A stretch of DNA of 64,000 nucleotides from Aeolococcus sp963850385 (GTDB taxonomy: Bacteria; Chloroflexota; Dormibacteria; Aeolococcales; Aeolococcaceae), in assembly GCA_963850385.1 (NCBI GenBank), contig CAWKKS010000002.1:62001-126000 (forward strand). The letters run 5' to 3'. Within the stretch, counting starts at the first letter, position 1, and every line of letters starts with the position of its first letter. Position numbers and translations under genes: made by a program. This document shows positions 26,349-35,766 of the stretch, piece after piece. The notes under the pieces are model-generated. The model searched no databases. It was not told the DNA's origin and saw nothing but the letters and a program-made list of their open reading frames with translations.

Positions 26349-28950
26349 TCATGTGCCGGTGCGCACCGCGGTCGGCCGATCGAGGACGCTGTCGAGCATC
26401 GCCAGGAACTCGGTGACGCGCGCCGGCTTGGTCAGGAAGGCGACCGCGCCGGCATCCAGCAGCCGATGAACCTGCCTCTCCGTGGCGTCGGCGCTGTACA
26501 CGACGACTGGGATGTCGGCGGTGCGCGGGTCGGCGCGCAGGCGGAGCAGGATCTCGTCGCCGTTGAGATCGGGAAGGTGGAGGTCGAGGATGACCAGGTC
26601 GGGACGATGCTCGCGAGCGAGCTCCAGAGCGATGCCTCCCTGCATGGCGGTGAGCAGGCGCACGCCCGGGCGGAGAGCCAGGATCGAACTCGACCAGGGA
26701 GATGGTCGCCAGGTTGTCCTCGACGTACAGGACGGTGCGATCGACGGCGGCTTCGCGCAGCACGGGTGGACCCGCCGCGGCCACCACGACGCCCTGGTCA
26801 TCACTCTCTGCGCGCTGCAGGCGGACGGTGAACGTCGCCCCCTGGCCAGGCGCGCTGTTCAGCAGGAGCGTGCCCCCCATCGCGACGGTGAGCTGGCGCG
26901 AGAGCGCCAGGCCCAGGCCCGTGCCCTGCACGTGGCTGCGCTCGGCGCCGAGGCGCTCGAACGGCTGGAAGAGCCGCTCCTGCTGCGCCGCGTCCAGCCC
27001 CGGCCCGTCGTCGCAGACCTCCAGGTGGACATCACCGTCGCGGGCGGAGGCAGCGGCGACGACATGTCCGCCCTCGCGGCCGTACTTGATGGCGTTGCTG
27101 AGCAGGTTGAGGAGCACCTGCACCAACCGCTGACGGTCGGCGCGCACGTGGAGGTCCTTCTCCTCCACCCTCATGCTGAGGGTCACGTGCCGCTCGTTGG
27201 CCGACTGTGCCACCAGGCCGATGCACTCCTCGAGGATGGACCGCACGTCGAGCGGCTGCAGGGAGAGAACCTCGCGGCCCGCCTCGATGCGGGCGATGTC
27301 GAGCACGTCATTCACCAGGCTGAGCAGGTGAGAGCCGGCGCGCTGGATGGCGTCGATCGCGGTCAGCTGGTCCTCACGCGGCTCGCGCATCTCGAGGAGG
27401 TCGCTGAACCCCAGCATCGCCGCCAGCGGGGTGCGCAGCTCGTGGCTCATCCGCGACAGGTACTCGCTCTTGGCGTTGCTGGCCTGCTCGGCGAGGTCAC
27501 GCGCATGACGGAGGTCGTCGGCCGCCTGCTTCTCGCTGCTGATGTCCCGGTTGATCTCCAGCACCGCGACGGGCTCGCCGTCGCCATCGCGCTGCACCGC
27601 CCAGCGTGCGCTGATGTGCAACACCCTGCCGTCCTTGGTGGTCTGGCGGAGCTCACCCTCCCAGTGATCGTGCTCGCGCAGGGCGGCCACGATCGCCTCC
27701 AGCGGGATCGGGTACTCCGACTGGAGCAGCGGCAGCGGGTCGCGACCGAGGGCCTCGTCGCGCGTGTAGCCGTAGAGCTCGGACGCGGCCCTGTTCCAGT
27801 ACTGGATGGCTCGCGTCTCGAAGTCCCAGCTGAACACGGCGTCGTAGGCAAGGTCGAGGAGCTCGGCGTTGCGCTGCATCCCGACCACCAGGTGGACGCG
27901 GTCGAGGGCAACGGTGATGGACACTGCGTACTGCGCGAGTCGCGAGAGCTCCTCGTCGCCGAACAGCGGCGTGAACGGCCCGGCGAGCACGGCGAGGTAA
28001 CCGTCGCCGGCCTGCGAGTGCAGCGGCACCACCGCGGTGGCACCGAGCGAGCTGGTGAATGACATGCCCACGGTGCTGTGCATCGCCTCCAGCTCAGCGT
28101 GGAGGCGCTCGGCGCGGCCGGTGTCGATGCCGGTGGCCGCGAGGATGCGGCCGTTCAGTGAAACCATCGCCGCCCCACCGCCCAACAGCCGTGCCGCCCA
28201 TTCCAGGGCACGCGCCGCCAGCGTCTCCTCGTCAGGCGAGAACAGCAGCAGGTTGTTGAGCGCCTGGCGCAGCTCGATCTCCTCGGTCTCGCGCCACACC
28301 CTGCGCAACCAGCCCGGCGGTGAGAGAGCGACGGCGAGCGGGGGGATGCTCAGCAGGACGACGCACTCGACCGCGACCTGGAGGATGACGTTGTCGAAGG
28401 TGAACGTGGCGATGGCAGTGCCGAGCAGCGCGAGGATGATCCCCGCGAAACCGGCGCTGAGCGAGCGCAAGCGAGCCCGCTGGACCCGCGGGAGGTCGCC
28501 CGACGCGCGCCAGAGCCGCAGGATCGACGCGCCCACAACGGTGCACCAGGTGAGCAGCAGGGCGACGTCGACGGCCACGGTGGGGTTGTCGGCGCTCTTC
28601 GCGGCGTCGAGGTTGACGACGACGCACGCCGCGGTCACCACCGCCACCGACACGGCGAAGGTCCGCAGCGTCCAGTTCCGCATCGGGATCAGGCTGTTGC
28701 GGAAGAGCACGAACGCGAAGGCGGATGCCATCAACAGGCAGATGCTCACCTCCGAGAGCGCAACCTGCGCGACGCCGGTGAACTGCGTGACCCGACCGAG
28801 CATCCCGAGCACGCCGAGCAGCCCGACGGCAATGGCGAGGAACAGGCGTGACCGGCCCCGGTGGCGGACCCAGTCGGCGACGGTCACCGCACCGAGGATG
28901 AACAGGGCGGCGGCAACCGCCCACTGCAGTGCCGCGAGTGCCTCGCTCAC
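26349..28950 (-). CDS. Hybrid membrane sensor histidine kinase with receiver domain, frameshifted
   Basis: Read across one frameshift this is an 866-residue kinase: seven membrane helices (1-215), GAF-like domain (about 235-350), PAS domain (YDAVFSWDFETRAIQYWNR), HisKA with phospho-His in MSHELRTPLAAML, HATPase (LLNLLSNAIKYGREGG, GTGLGLAL) and a C-terminal receiver (VLYVEDN, phospho-Asp in LVILDLHLPDL, Lys in FLTKPA). The receiver breaks after TISLVE; removing one T from GAGTTCG (plus 26685-26691) gives TISLVESILALRPGV. It starts at GTG 28950, six bases after CATACT. The ligand and output are unknown; no DNA-binding regulator is adjacent. Confidence 0.8.
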
Positions 28951-29069
28951 AGCCCGAGTATGACAACGGCTCCCTCACCTGACCCGCCATCGTTTCCGTT
29001 CCTTCACCCGCTTGCGCGGCGCGTTGGGCACCCCGGCTGGAGCAGCGCTCGGGCCGCGACAATCCGTCG

Positions 29070-29684
29070 GTGCCCCATTACTTCGACAACCAGCCGGTCA
29101 CCCCGTCGCGGCGGCGCCCGGTGACCCTGGCGGTGGCCGGCGCGTCGGTGGTGCTGGAGAGCGATACCGGCGTGTTCAGCCATGGCGCCGTGGATGCCGG
29201 GACCCGCTTCCTGCTGCGACGGGCGCCGGCGCCACCGCAGCACGGCGAGCTGCTCGACCTGGGCAGCGGCTATGGACCCATCGCTGTCGCGCTGGGACTG
29301 CGCGCCCCACGCGCGCGGGTGTGGGCCGTGGACGTCAACCGGAGAGCTGTCGAGCTCAGCACGCGAAACGCCGCGTCGGCCGGCGCGGCCAATGTCGTCG
29401 CCACCGTCCCCGAGGATGTCCCCGCGGACGTCCGCTTCACGGCCATCTACAGCAACCCACCGGTGCGGGTGGGGCTGCACGTGCTCCACCCGCTGCTGAC
29501 CGGCTGGCTCGACAGGCTCGAGGTTGGCGGCAACGCCTACCTCGTCGTGCACCGCCACCTGGGCTCGGACTCGCTGGCCCGCTGGCTGGCGACGCAGGCT
29601 TACCCGGTCGGGCGAATCGCCTCGCATGACGGGTATCGCATCCTGCGAGTGCAGCCGCGGCAGGCGGTGGGGGATGATCGCTGA
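29070..29684 (+). CDS. RsmC-like class I methyltransferase
   Basis: A 204-residue SAM-dependent methyltransferase corresponding to the catalytic half of RsmC/RlmG (16S m2G1207 and 23S m2G1835 enzymes). Motif I is LLDLGSGYGPIAVALG and the N6/N2-amine signature is YSNPPV, followed by a Gly-rich strand (LEVGGNAYLVVHR). The N-terminal pseudo-MTase domain of proteobacterial RsmC is absent, as is usual in Gram-positives. It starts at GTG 29070, six bases after GACAAT. Its stop codon directly abuts the lgt ATG, giving a three-gene run with lgt and the YggT gene. Confidence 0.85.
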   Translation: MPHYFDNQPVTPSRRRPVTLAVAGASVVLESDTGVFSHGAVDAGTRFLLRRAPAPPQHGELLDLGSGYGPIAVALGLRAPRARVWAVDVNRRAVELSTRNAASAGAANVVATVPEDVPADVRFTAIYSNPPVRVGLHVLHPLLTGWLDRLEVGGNAYLVVHRHLGSDSLARWLATQAYPVGRIASHDGYRILRVQPRQAVGDDR

Positions 29685-30551
29685 ATGGCTGCTGCTGCGC
29701 TCAATGGCGCCCTCGGGACCATCCGCATCGACCTCGACCCCGTCATCCGCATCGGCAGCCTCTCGGTCCACTGGTACGGGGTCATGTACGCCGTCGCCTT
29801 CCTGGTGGCGTTCCGCTATGGGGTGTTGCCACACGTCGAGGCGCGTGGCATCAAGCGCGCCACCGCCGAGCGCGGGCTCGTCTGGACGATCGTCTTCGGA
29901 CTGCTCGGCGCGCGCCTGTACTACGTCGTCCAGCAGCCCAACCTCGGTGACTACCTGCACAACCCCATCCGCATCATCGCGGTGTGGGAGGGCGGCATGG
30001 CCTTCTTCGGCGCCATCATCGGCGGGCTCGCCTGCGTCGCGGTGTTCGCCTGGCGCAACCGCATCTCGGTGTGGCTGCTGTGGGACGCAGCGGTGATCTT
30101 CGCCGTCGTCGGGCAGCCGATCGGGCGCATCGGCAACGTCATCAACGGCGACATCCTCGGCGCTCGCAGCACCCTGCCCTGGGCGACCGGCTATGCCAAC
30201 CCGCACGCCGTCCTCCAGAGCGGTTTCCACCTCGTCAGCGCGCCCGGCGGCCCGTGGTTCTACCAGCCCGCCGCGGTGTACGAGGCCCTCGGCACCATCG
30301 CCATCGGGCTCATCTTGTTCGCCCTCCGACGGCGGGGCGTGCGCAACGGTGCGCTGGTGGTGGCGTACATCCCGCTGTACGCCATCAGCCAGCTCGTCCT
30401 ATTCCAGTTCCGGGCCAGCGAGCCGGTGATCGGGCTCGGCCTGCACCAGGCTCAGTGGACCGCGATCATCATCCTCGTGCTGGTCACTCCCCTTGTGTTC
30501 CTGGCCTGGCGACGGCGGCTCGACACCGTGCCGGCGGCAACGTCGACGTGA
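29685..30551 (+). CDS. lgt: Prolipoprotein diacylglyceryl transferase
   Basis: A 288-residue integral membrane enzyme that attaches diacylglycerol to the lipobox cysteine of prolipoproteins. Seven membrane helices, the HWYGVMYAVAF segment near the N-terminus and the Lgt signature GRIGNVINGDILGARST (with the essential Arg) are present; the C-terminal part has YQPAAVYEALGTIAIG. The lipoproteins encoded at 7847-8728 and 19232-19549 would be substrates. The ATG follows the previous gene's TGA with no gap, and its own stop overlaps the YggT start. Confidence 0.95.
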   Translation: MAAAALNGALGTIRIDLDPVIRIGSLSVHWYGVMYAVAFLVAFRYGVLPHVEARGIKRATAERGLVWTIVFGLLGARLYYVVQQPNLGDYLHNPIRIIAVWEGGMAFFGAIIGGLACVAVFAWRNRISVWLLWDAAVIFAVVGQPIGRIGNVINGDILGARSTLPWATGYANPHAVLQSGFHLVSAPGGPWFYQPAAVYEALGTIAIGLILFALRRRGVRNGALVVAYIPLYAISQLVLFQFRASEPVIGLGLHQAQWTAIIILVLVTPLVFLAWRRRLDTVPAATST

Positions 30552-31108
30552 GCTCCCTGGGACCGCTTGCCTCGATTGTCGACCTGCTGTTCTCCCTGCT
30601 CGAGCTGATCGTCTTCGCCCGGGTCATGCTGTCCTGGCTGCCGATCAGCCCGTGGCACCCGGTCGCACGCTGGTTGCGACGCATCGCCGACCCGATCCTG
30701 CGGCCCTTCCAGCGTGTGCTGCCGAGCTTCGGCGGCATCGACTTCTCCCCGCTGCTCGCGCTCGCCGTCCTGTACGTCCTCCAGCAGGTGGTGCATGCGT
30801 TGCTGCTCACCGGCTCCGTCTCGCCCGGTTACGCCGTGCTCAGCGTGGTGCGCCAGGTGTCGCTCGGCATCGTCGTCTTCTTCTGCATCGTGCTGTTCGT
30901 GCGCCTGCTCTTCTCACTCTTCCATGCCGACCCGTGGCACCCCATCGTCCTGATGGTGCGGCGCCTGACCGACCCCCTGGTGCGGCCCTTCGCCGGTCTC
31001 ATGCCGCGCGGCGCCGCGATCGACGGCGGCGCGGCGATCGCCTTGGTGATCTTCCTGGCCCTGTACTTCGTGGGCCGGGCGCTGTTCGACGCCGTCGGGG
31101 TCTTCTAG
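30548..31108 (+). CDS. Tandem YggT-family membrane protein
   Basis: A 186-residue protein containing two consecutive YggT units. Each has a membrane helix, the signature SWLPISPWHPVARWLRRIAD or ADPWHPIVLMVRRLTDP followed by PILRPFQRVLP or PLVRPFAGLMP, and a second helix. YggT proteins are linked to division, osmotic tolerance or membrane biogenesis in different bacteria; no catalytic site is known. The start is GTG 30548, overlapping the lgt stop (GTGA). It converges on dnaE, with the two TAG stops overlapping in a single CTAG. Confidence 0.85.
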   Translation: MSSLGPLASIVDLLFSLLELIVFARVMLSWLPISPWHPVARWLRRIADPILRPFQRVLPSFGGIDFSPLLALAVLYVLQQVVHALLLTGSVSPGYAVLSVVRQVSLGIVVFFCIVLFVRLLFSLFHADPWHPIVLMVRRLTDPLVRPFAGLMPRGAAIDGGAAIALVIFLALYFVGRALFDAVGVF

Positions 31109-34100
31109 GCGCGCCGAGCGGCGCCGCGGGTCTCGCGTTCCTGTGCCCGCTCGCGTCGTGTCTCGAGCCGGTACGATCCCGGCCCGAGCAGCGCCTCGAC
31201 GGTCCGTTCGAGGCCCGGTCCCGGCTCCACCGAGAAACCGTCGTCCAGCGCGATGTCGTCGATGGAGCCGTCACTCTCGACGTGCACGACCACGGGTGCG
31301 TCACCACCGTGCTCGGCGATGGCCTGGTGGAGCGGCGGGACGAGGTGACGCTGGTCGGGCGCGAGGCGCAGGTGCACAACGGTGTTGCGCCGCCACGCCA
31401 CCAGCCGGGGATCCTCGAGCGCGAAGATGGCGTCGGCACGGATCTTGGCCGGCTCGCCCTCGCGGTCCTCGTCGTCGGGCACGCCGTTCACGGACGGTCG
31501 GCCCGACTCGACCTTGCCTCGGATCACCACCACCGCGTCAGGGCGTAAGAGCTCGGCCACCTCTTCGAAAACGCGGTTGAAGACCACCACCTCGCAACTC
31601 CCGGTGAGGTCCTCGATCTGGAGGAACGCCATGCGCTGGCCGGTGGTGCTCTTCCGTGGCACGAAGGCACGCACGTCGCGGATGCAGCCCCCCACCTGCA
31701 CCACCAGCCCGTCGAGATGAGCGCCGAGCTCGTTGATCGACGTGTCGACGCGTGACTGCAGGGTGGCGGCGACGCGACGGAGCGGGTGGTCGCTGAGATA
31801 CATGCCGAGCAGGTCGCGCTCCCAGGCAAGCCACGAGTTGTCGGTTTTGGCTGGACCGCTGTCACCGCCCGGCGGCGCATGCGGCACCAGCATGCCGATG
31901 ACGTCGACGGCGTCACCGAACAGGGCGGTCTGGCCGAGGTCGCGCTCACGGCGCACCGCGGCGGCGTGGTCCATCGACGAGTTGAGCTGGCGCAGGTGGG
32001 CATGGCGATCGCCCAGCGAATCGAGCGCGCCGCACTGGATCAGCGACTCCAGCACACGCCGGTTGAGGTCGCGGCTGTCGACGCGCAGGCAGAGATCGAG
32101 GAGACCGGTGAACGGGCCACCCTCGTCGCGGGCGGCGATCACCGCGCGGGTGACGCTGTCACCGACGTTCTTGACGTGCTGCAGGCCGAAGAGGATCTCC
32201 CCGCCGGCCCTGTCACCGGCTGTGAAGCCGGCGCCACTGCGGTTGATGTCCGGGATGTGCACCACCAGCCCGTGCGCGTGCGCATCGAGGATCGTCTGCT
32301 TGAGCTTGTCGAAGTCCCCGCCGCGACTGTTGAGCAGCGCTGCCATGAACTCGAGGAGGTGATTGGTCTTCAGGTAGGCCGTCTGGTACGAGATCAGCCC
32401 ATAGGCGACGCTGTGCGACTTGTTGAACCCGTAGCCCGCGAAGAACGCGATCAGGTCGAAGAGCTCGATGGCACGCTCCTCAGCGACGCCGTTGGCAGCG
32501 GCGCCGGCCAGGAACTTCTCGCGCTGCTTGGCCATCTTGGCCTTGTCCTTCTTGCCCATCGCGGCGCGAAGTACGTCCGCCTCGCCGAGCGTGAAGCCCG
32601 CCACCGCCTGGGCGATCTTCATGACCTGGTCCTGGTAGACGATGGTGCCGTGCGTCTCCTCGAGCACCGGCCTGAGGAGCTCCTCGAGGCCCACCGGGTA
32701 CTCGACGGCCTGCTCACCGCGCTTGCGCTTGATGTACTGCGCGGTGGCGCCGCCCTCGATCGGACCCGGTCGGTTCAGCGCACCCGCCAGGGCCACGTCC
32801 TCCAACGTTCGCGGCTGCATGTCGATGAGGATGCGTTTGGCGAACGTCGCCTCCAGCTGGAAGATGCCGTGCGTGTCTGCCTTCGACAGCAGCGCGTATG
32901 TCGCCGGGTCGTCGAGCGGGATGTCGTCGATGTCGAGGCGCGTCCCGGTCGAGGCCTCGATCATCTGCAGGGTCTCCTCGATGACCGTGAGGTTGGTCAA
33001 CCCGAGGAAATCGACCTTGAGGAGGCCGACTGCGGAGACCCCGTCCATGTCGAACATGGTCACCGCGGTGCTCCGATCCCCCATCGTCGAGCGCTGCAGC
33101 GGGACGATGTTGGTCAGGGGCTCGGCGCCGATCACCACGCCGGCCGCGTGCGTCGATGCGTTGCGGCAGATGCCTTCGAGACGCCGTGCGTTGTCGATGA
33201 CCTGCCGGGCCCAGCCCTCGCTGTCGTAGAGGGCGCGCAGCTCGCGGCTCTCGTCGAGCGCCTTGTCGAGCGTGATCTTCACGCTCATCGGGACCAGCTT
33301 GGCCAGCCGGTCGACGTCGGGCAGTGGCACGTTGAGCGCACGACCGACGTCGCGGATCGCCGCCCGGGCCGCCATGGTGCCGAAGGTGATGATCTGCGCC
33401 ACGCGGTCCTCGCCGTACTTGCCCTGCACGTACTGCAGGACGCGGTCGCGGCGCCGGTCGTCGAAGTCGATGTCGATGTCGGGCATCTGGACGCGCTCGA
33501 TGTTGAGGAAGCGCTCGAAGATGAGGCCGTACTTGAGCGGGCAGACGTTGGTGATGCGCAGCACATAGGCAACCAGCGATCCCGCCGAGCTCCCTCGCCC
33601 CGGTCCGACCACGACGCCGTCACACCGTGCCGCCCGGATCAGGTCCCAGACGATGAGGAAGTACGGTGCGAAGCCCGTCGTCTCGATCACGTCGAGCTCC
33701 ATGGCCAGGCGCTGGCGTGCCTCAGAGGTGATGTCCGCGCCGTAGCGCTCCTGCAGCCCTGCCTCGCAGAGCTCGCGGAGGTACGTCTCCGCGCTGTGTC
33801 CCACCGGGATCGGCGAGTACGCGGGGAGCAGGTTGCCCCCCAGCTGCAGCTCGAGGTTGCAGAGGTCGGCGACGGCAAGGGTGTTGCGCACCGCCTCGCC
33901 GTACGCTGCGAACTTGTCGCGCATGTGCGCGCCCGACGTCACCGAGAAGTGGGGGCCGGCGAAGCGGAAGCGCTTCTCGTCCTCGCGGCGCGCCTGAGTC
34001 TGGATGCACAGGAGGATGTCGTGCGCCTCGGCGTCCTCGACGCCGATGTAGTGGGCGTCGTTGGTCGCCACCAGCGGCAGGCCGGTGCGCCGGGCGATCT

Positions 34101-34710
34101 CGAGCATGCCGCTCCGGATCGCCTCCTCCTCCGGGATGGCGTGGTCCATCAGCTCGAGGAAGTAGCCGTCGGGCCCGAAGATCTCCATGTGCTGGCGGGC
34201 CACGCTCTCGGCGGCGTCCATGTCGCCGCCGAGGATGGCCTGGGGGAGCTCGCCGCCGATGCATGCCGACAGGCAGATGAGGCCGTCGGCGTGCTGGGCA
34301 AGGAGCTCCTTGTCGATGCGCGGCTTGTAGTAGTACCCCTCGAGGTGCGACTTGCTGACCAGCTGGATCAGGTTGCGGTACCCGGTCTCGTTGCGCGCCA
34401 GCAGGATGAGGTGGTTGGGATCGCGGTCGGTGCGTCCCTCCTTGTCGTGGCGCGAGCGCGGCGCCATGTACATCTCGCAGCCGATGATCGGCTTGACCCC
34501 GGCGGCGCGCGCCGCGGTGTAGAACTTCACCGCTCCATACAGGGCGCCGTGGTCGGTGATCGCCAGCGCGGTCTGGCCGTGGCCCTTGGCGGCGGCCACC
34601 AGGTCGGTGATCCGCGATGCCCCGTCGAGCAGCGAGTACTCGGTGTGGGTGTGCAGGTGGACGAATGGTTCGGCGTCCTCGACGTGCGCACTCACCGGCT
34701 CGTTGACCAT
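31105..34710 (-). CDS. dnaE: DNA polymerase III alpha subunit
   Basis: 1201 residues. The PHP domain at the N-terminus keeps its metal-binding motif (FVHLHTHTEYSLLDGASR, AITDHGALYG), which in mycobacterial DnaE1 provides proofreading. The polymerase active site is QMPDIDIDFDDRRRD with GRGSSAGSLVAY upstream. The beta-clamp and tandem HhH regions follow, then an OB fold near the C-terminus (FLQIEDLTGSCEVVVFN). The size and intact PHP domain identify the replicative DnaE1, not the DnaE2 lesion-bypass type. The start ATG 34710 has GAGGAG seven bases upstream. A near-match to a LexA box lies 32 bases ahead of the start. Confidence 0.96.
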   Translation of the reverse strand: MVNEPVSAHVEDAEPFVHLHTHTEYSLLDGASRITDLVAAAKGHGQTALAITDHGALYGAVKFYTAARAAGVKPIIGCEMYMAPRSRHDKEGRTDRDPNHLILLARNETGYRNLIQLVSKSHLEGYYYKPRIDKELLAQHADGLICLSACIGGELPQAILGGDMDAAESVARQHMEIFGPDGYFLELMDHAIPEEEAIRSGMLEIARRTGLPLVATNDAHYIGVEDAEAHDILLCIQTQARREDEKRFRFAGPHFSVTSGAHMRDKFAAYGEAVRNTLAVADLCNLELQLGGNLLPAYSPIPVGHSAETYLRELCEAGLQERYGADITSEARQRLAMELDVIETTGFAPYFLIVWDLIRAARCDGVVVGPGRGSSAGSLVAYVLRITNVCPLKYGLIFERFLNIERVQMPDIDIDFDDRRRDRVLQYVQGKYGEDRVAQIITFGTMAARAAIRDVGRALNVPLPDVDRLAKLVPMSVKITLDKALDESRELRALYDSEGWARQVIDNARRLEGICRNASTHAAGVVIGAEPLTNIVPLQRSTMGDRSTAVTMFDMDGVSAVGLLKVDFLGLTNLTVIEETLQMIEASTGTRLDIDDIPLDDPATYALLSKADTHGIFQLEATFAKRILIDMQPRTLEDVALAGALNRPGPIEGGATAQYIKRKRGEQAVEYPVGLEELLRPVLEETHGTIVYQDQVMKIAQAVAGFTLGEADVLRAAMGKKDKAKMAKQREKFLAGAAANGVAEERAIELFDLIAFFAGYGFNKSHSVAYGLISYQTAYLKTNHLLEFMAALLNSRGGDFDKLKQTILDAHAHGLVVHIPDINRSGAGFTAGDRAGGEILFGLQHVKNVGDSVTRAVIAARDEGGPFTGLLDLCLRVDSRDLNRRVLESLIQCGALDSLGDRHAHLRQLNSSMDHAAAVRRERDLGQTALFGDAVDVIGMLVPHAPPGGDSGPAKTDNSWLAWERDLLGMYLSDHPLRRVAATLQSRVDTSINELGAHLDGLVVQVGGCIRDVRAFVPRKSTTGQRMAFLQIEDLTGSCEVVVFNRVFEEVAELLRPDAVVVIRGKVESGRPSVNGVPDDEDREGEPAKIRADAIFALEDPRLVAWRRNTVVHLRLAPDQRHLVPPLHQAIAEHGGDAPVVVHVESDGSIDDIALDDGFSVEPGPGLERTVEALLGPGSYRLETRRERAQERETRGAARRA

Positions 34711-34741
34711 GCTCTCCTCGCGGCTCTCCTCGCGCTCCCGC

Positions 34742-34755
34742 CGAACAGACGTACG
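34742..34755 (-). promoter_or_regulatory. Imperfect LexA-like box near dnaE
   Basis: CGAACAGACGTACG matches CGAAC-N4-GTTCG except one base in the right half-site. It lies between the divergent dnaE and DedA genes. One mismatch makes this tentative. Confidence 0.25.
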
Positions 34756-34800
34756 GTAGCAAGGCCGGGGCCGCGCGTGCTCACCGATGATTGAGCGCTC

Positions 34801-35766
34801 GTGGACTTCCTCACCGGCCTGCACGGCGCCATCGCCACCGTCCTGATCTGCGTCCTCCTCTTCGTCGACGAGGCCGGGGTCCCGCTGCCGTTCATCCCCA
34901 ACGAGGTCCTCCTCATCGTCGCCGGCCTGCTCATCGCCGCGGGCAGCCTCAACCCCTTCGTCTTCTACCCGATCGCCTGCCTCGCCCTGATCGGCGGCTC
35001 GTTCACGGGGTACAGCTGGGCGCGCCGGGTGGGGCCGCGGCGCCTCCGCAAGGTGGCGGTGCGCCTCCGCGCGGCCAAGGCGTACGACCGCGCCTCGCGG
35101 CGCATGGCCCGCGCCGACGTGCGCCACATCGCCCTGGCGCGGGTGATCCCGGGTGTGCGCGCCTACGCGACCCTCTGCGCCGGCGCCGCCGGGGTGCCCG
35201 CGCGCACCTTCATGGAAGCCAACGTGCCCGCCATCCTGGGGTGGGTGGCGCTGCTGACCGGCATCGGTTTCGTGGCCGGCGCGCCCGCCGAGCACGTGCT
35301 CACAGCGGTGGAGGCGCAGCTCTTCAACTTCGCGCTCAGCGGCGGCCTGCTCGTCGGCCTGGGACTGGTGGGCTACCGTGCCGCGCGCCGCGCCCCCGAC
35401 CCGCGCCGCGTTCCCGACGCCGGCCCGTTCGTCGGCATCGCCAGGCGCGACCGCTACTGGCTGGCTTTCGCCGTCGACGCCGGGATCATCGCCGTCATCC
35501 TTGCCGGCTTCGACCGCATCACCCGCGCGGTGCTGCACTTCAAGTTCCAGATCCTCCCCGAGGGGCGGTACGACGTGGGCGTCATCGTTCTTGGCATCGC
35601 CCTCGCCTACATCCTGGTCAGCCGGCGCAGCGCCACCGGGGAGACCGCCGGCGAGCGGCTCTTCGACATCAGCTACGTCCACCGCGCGCCGCGCGAGCGG
35701 CCCGCACCGGACCCGGACGACGACGACGACGACGATGACGTCGTCGACGACGCCGACGCCCTCTAG
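34801..35766 (+). CDS. DedA/VTT-domain membrane protein
   Basis: A 321-residue protein. Residues 1-170 form a VTT (SNARE-associated) domain: FVDEAGVPLPFIPNEVLL is the conserved membrane-reentrant segment, and ALARVIPGVRAYATLCAGAA carries the R-x3-G-R-like element. DedA proteins recycle undecaprenyl phosphate or move phospholipids. An extension adds two or three helices (AFAVDAGIIAVILAGF, VGVIVLGIALAYILV) and ends in an eight-Asp run encoded by GAC repeats. It starts at GTG 34801; GATGAT lies nine bases upstream. Its TAG overlaps the stop of the convergent RNA methyltransferase gene. Confidence 0.85.
   Translation: MDFLTGLHGAIATVLICVLLFVDEAGVPLPFIPNEVLLIVAGLLIAAGSLNPFVFYPIACLALIGGSFTGYSWARRVGPRRLRKVAVRLRAAKAYDRASRRMARADVRHIALARVIPGVRAYATLCAGAAGVPARTFMEANVPAILGWVALLTGIGFVAGAPAEHVLTAVEAQLFNFALSGGLLVGLGLVGYRAARRAPDPRRVPDAGPFVGIARRDRYWLAFAVDAGIIAVILAGFDRITRAVLHFKFQILPEGRYDVGVIVLGIALAYILVSRRSATGETAGERLFDISYVHRAPRERPAPDPDDDDDDDDVVDDADAL

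Noticed and set aside
31786..34794. 1002-codon open frame antisense to dnaE, and similar long frames elsewhere
   Set aside because: At 70% GC, open frames antisense to real genes are expected. This one mirrors dnaE codons, has no domain and no start signal.
35717..35742. GAC repeat as a regulatory microsatellite
   Set aside because: It is in frame at the end of the DedA gene and simply encodes an acidic tail; length change would not affect the frame.
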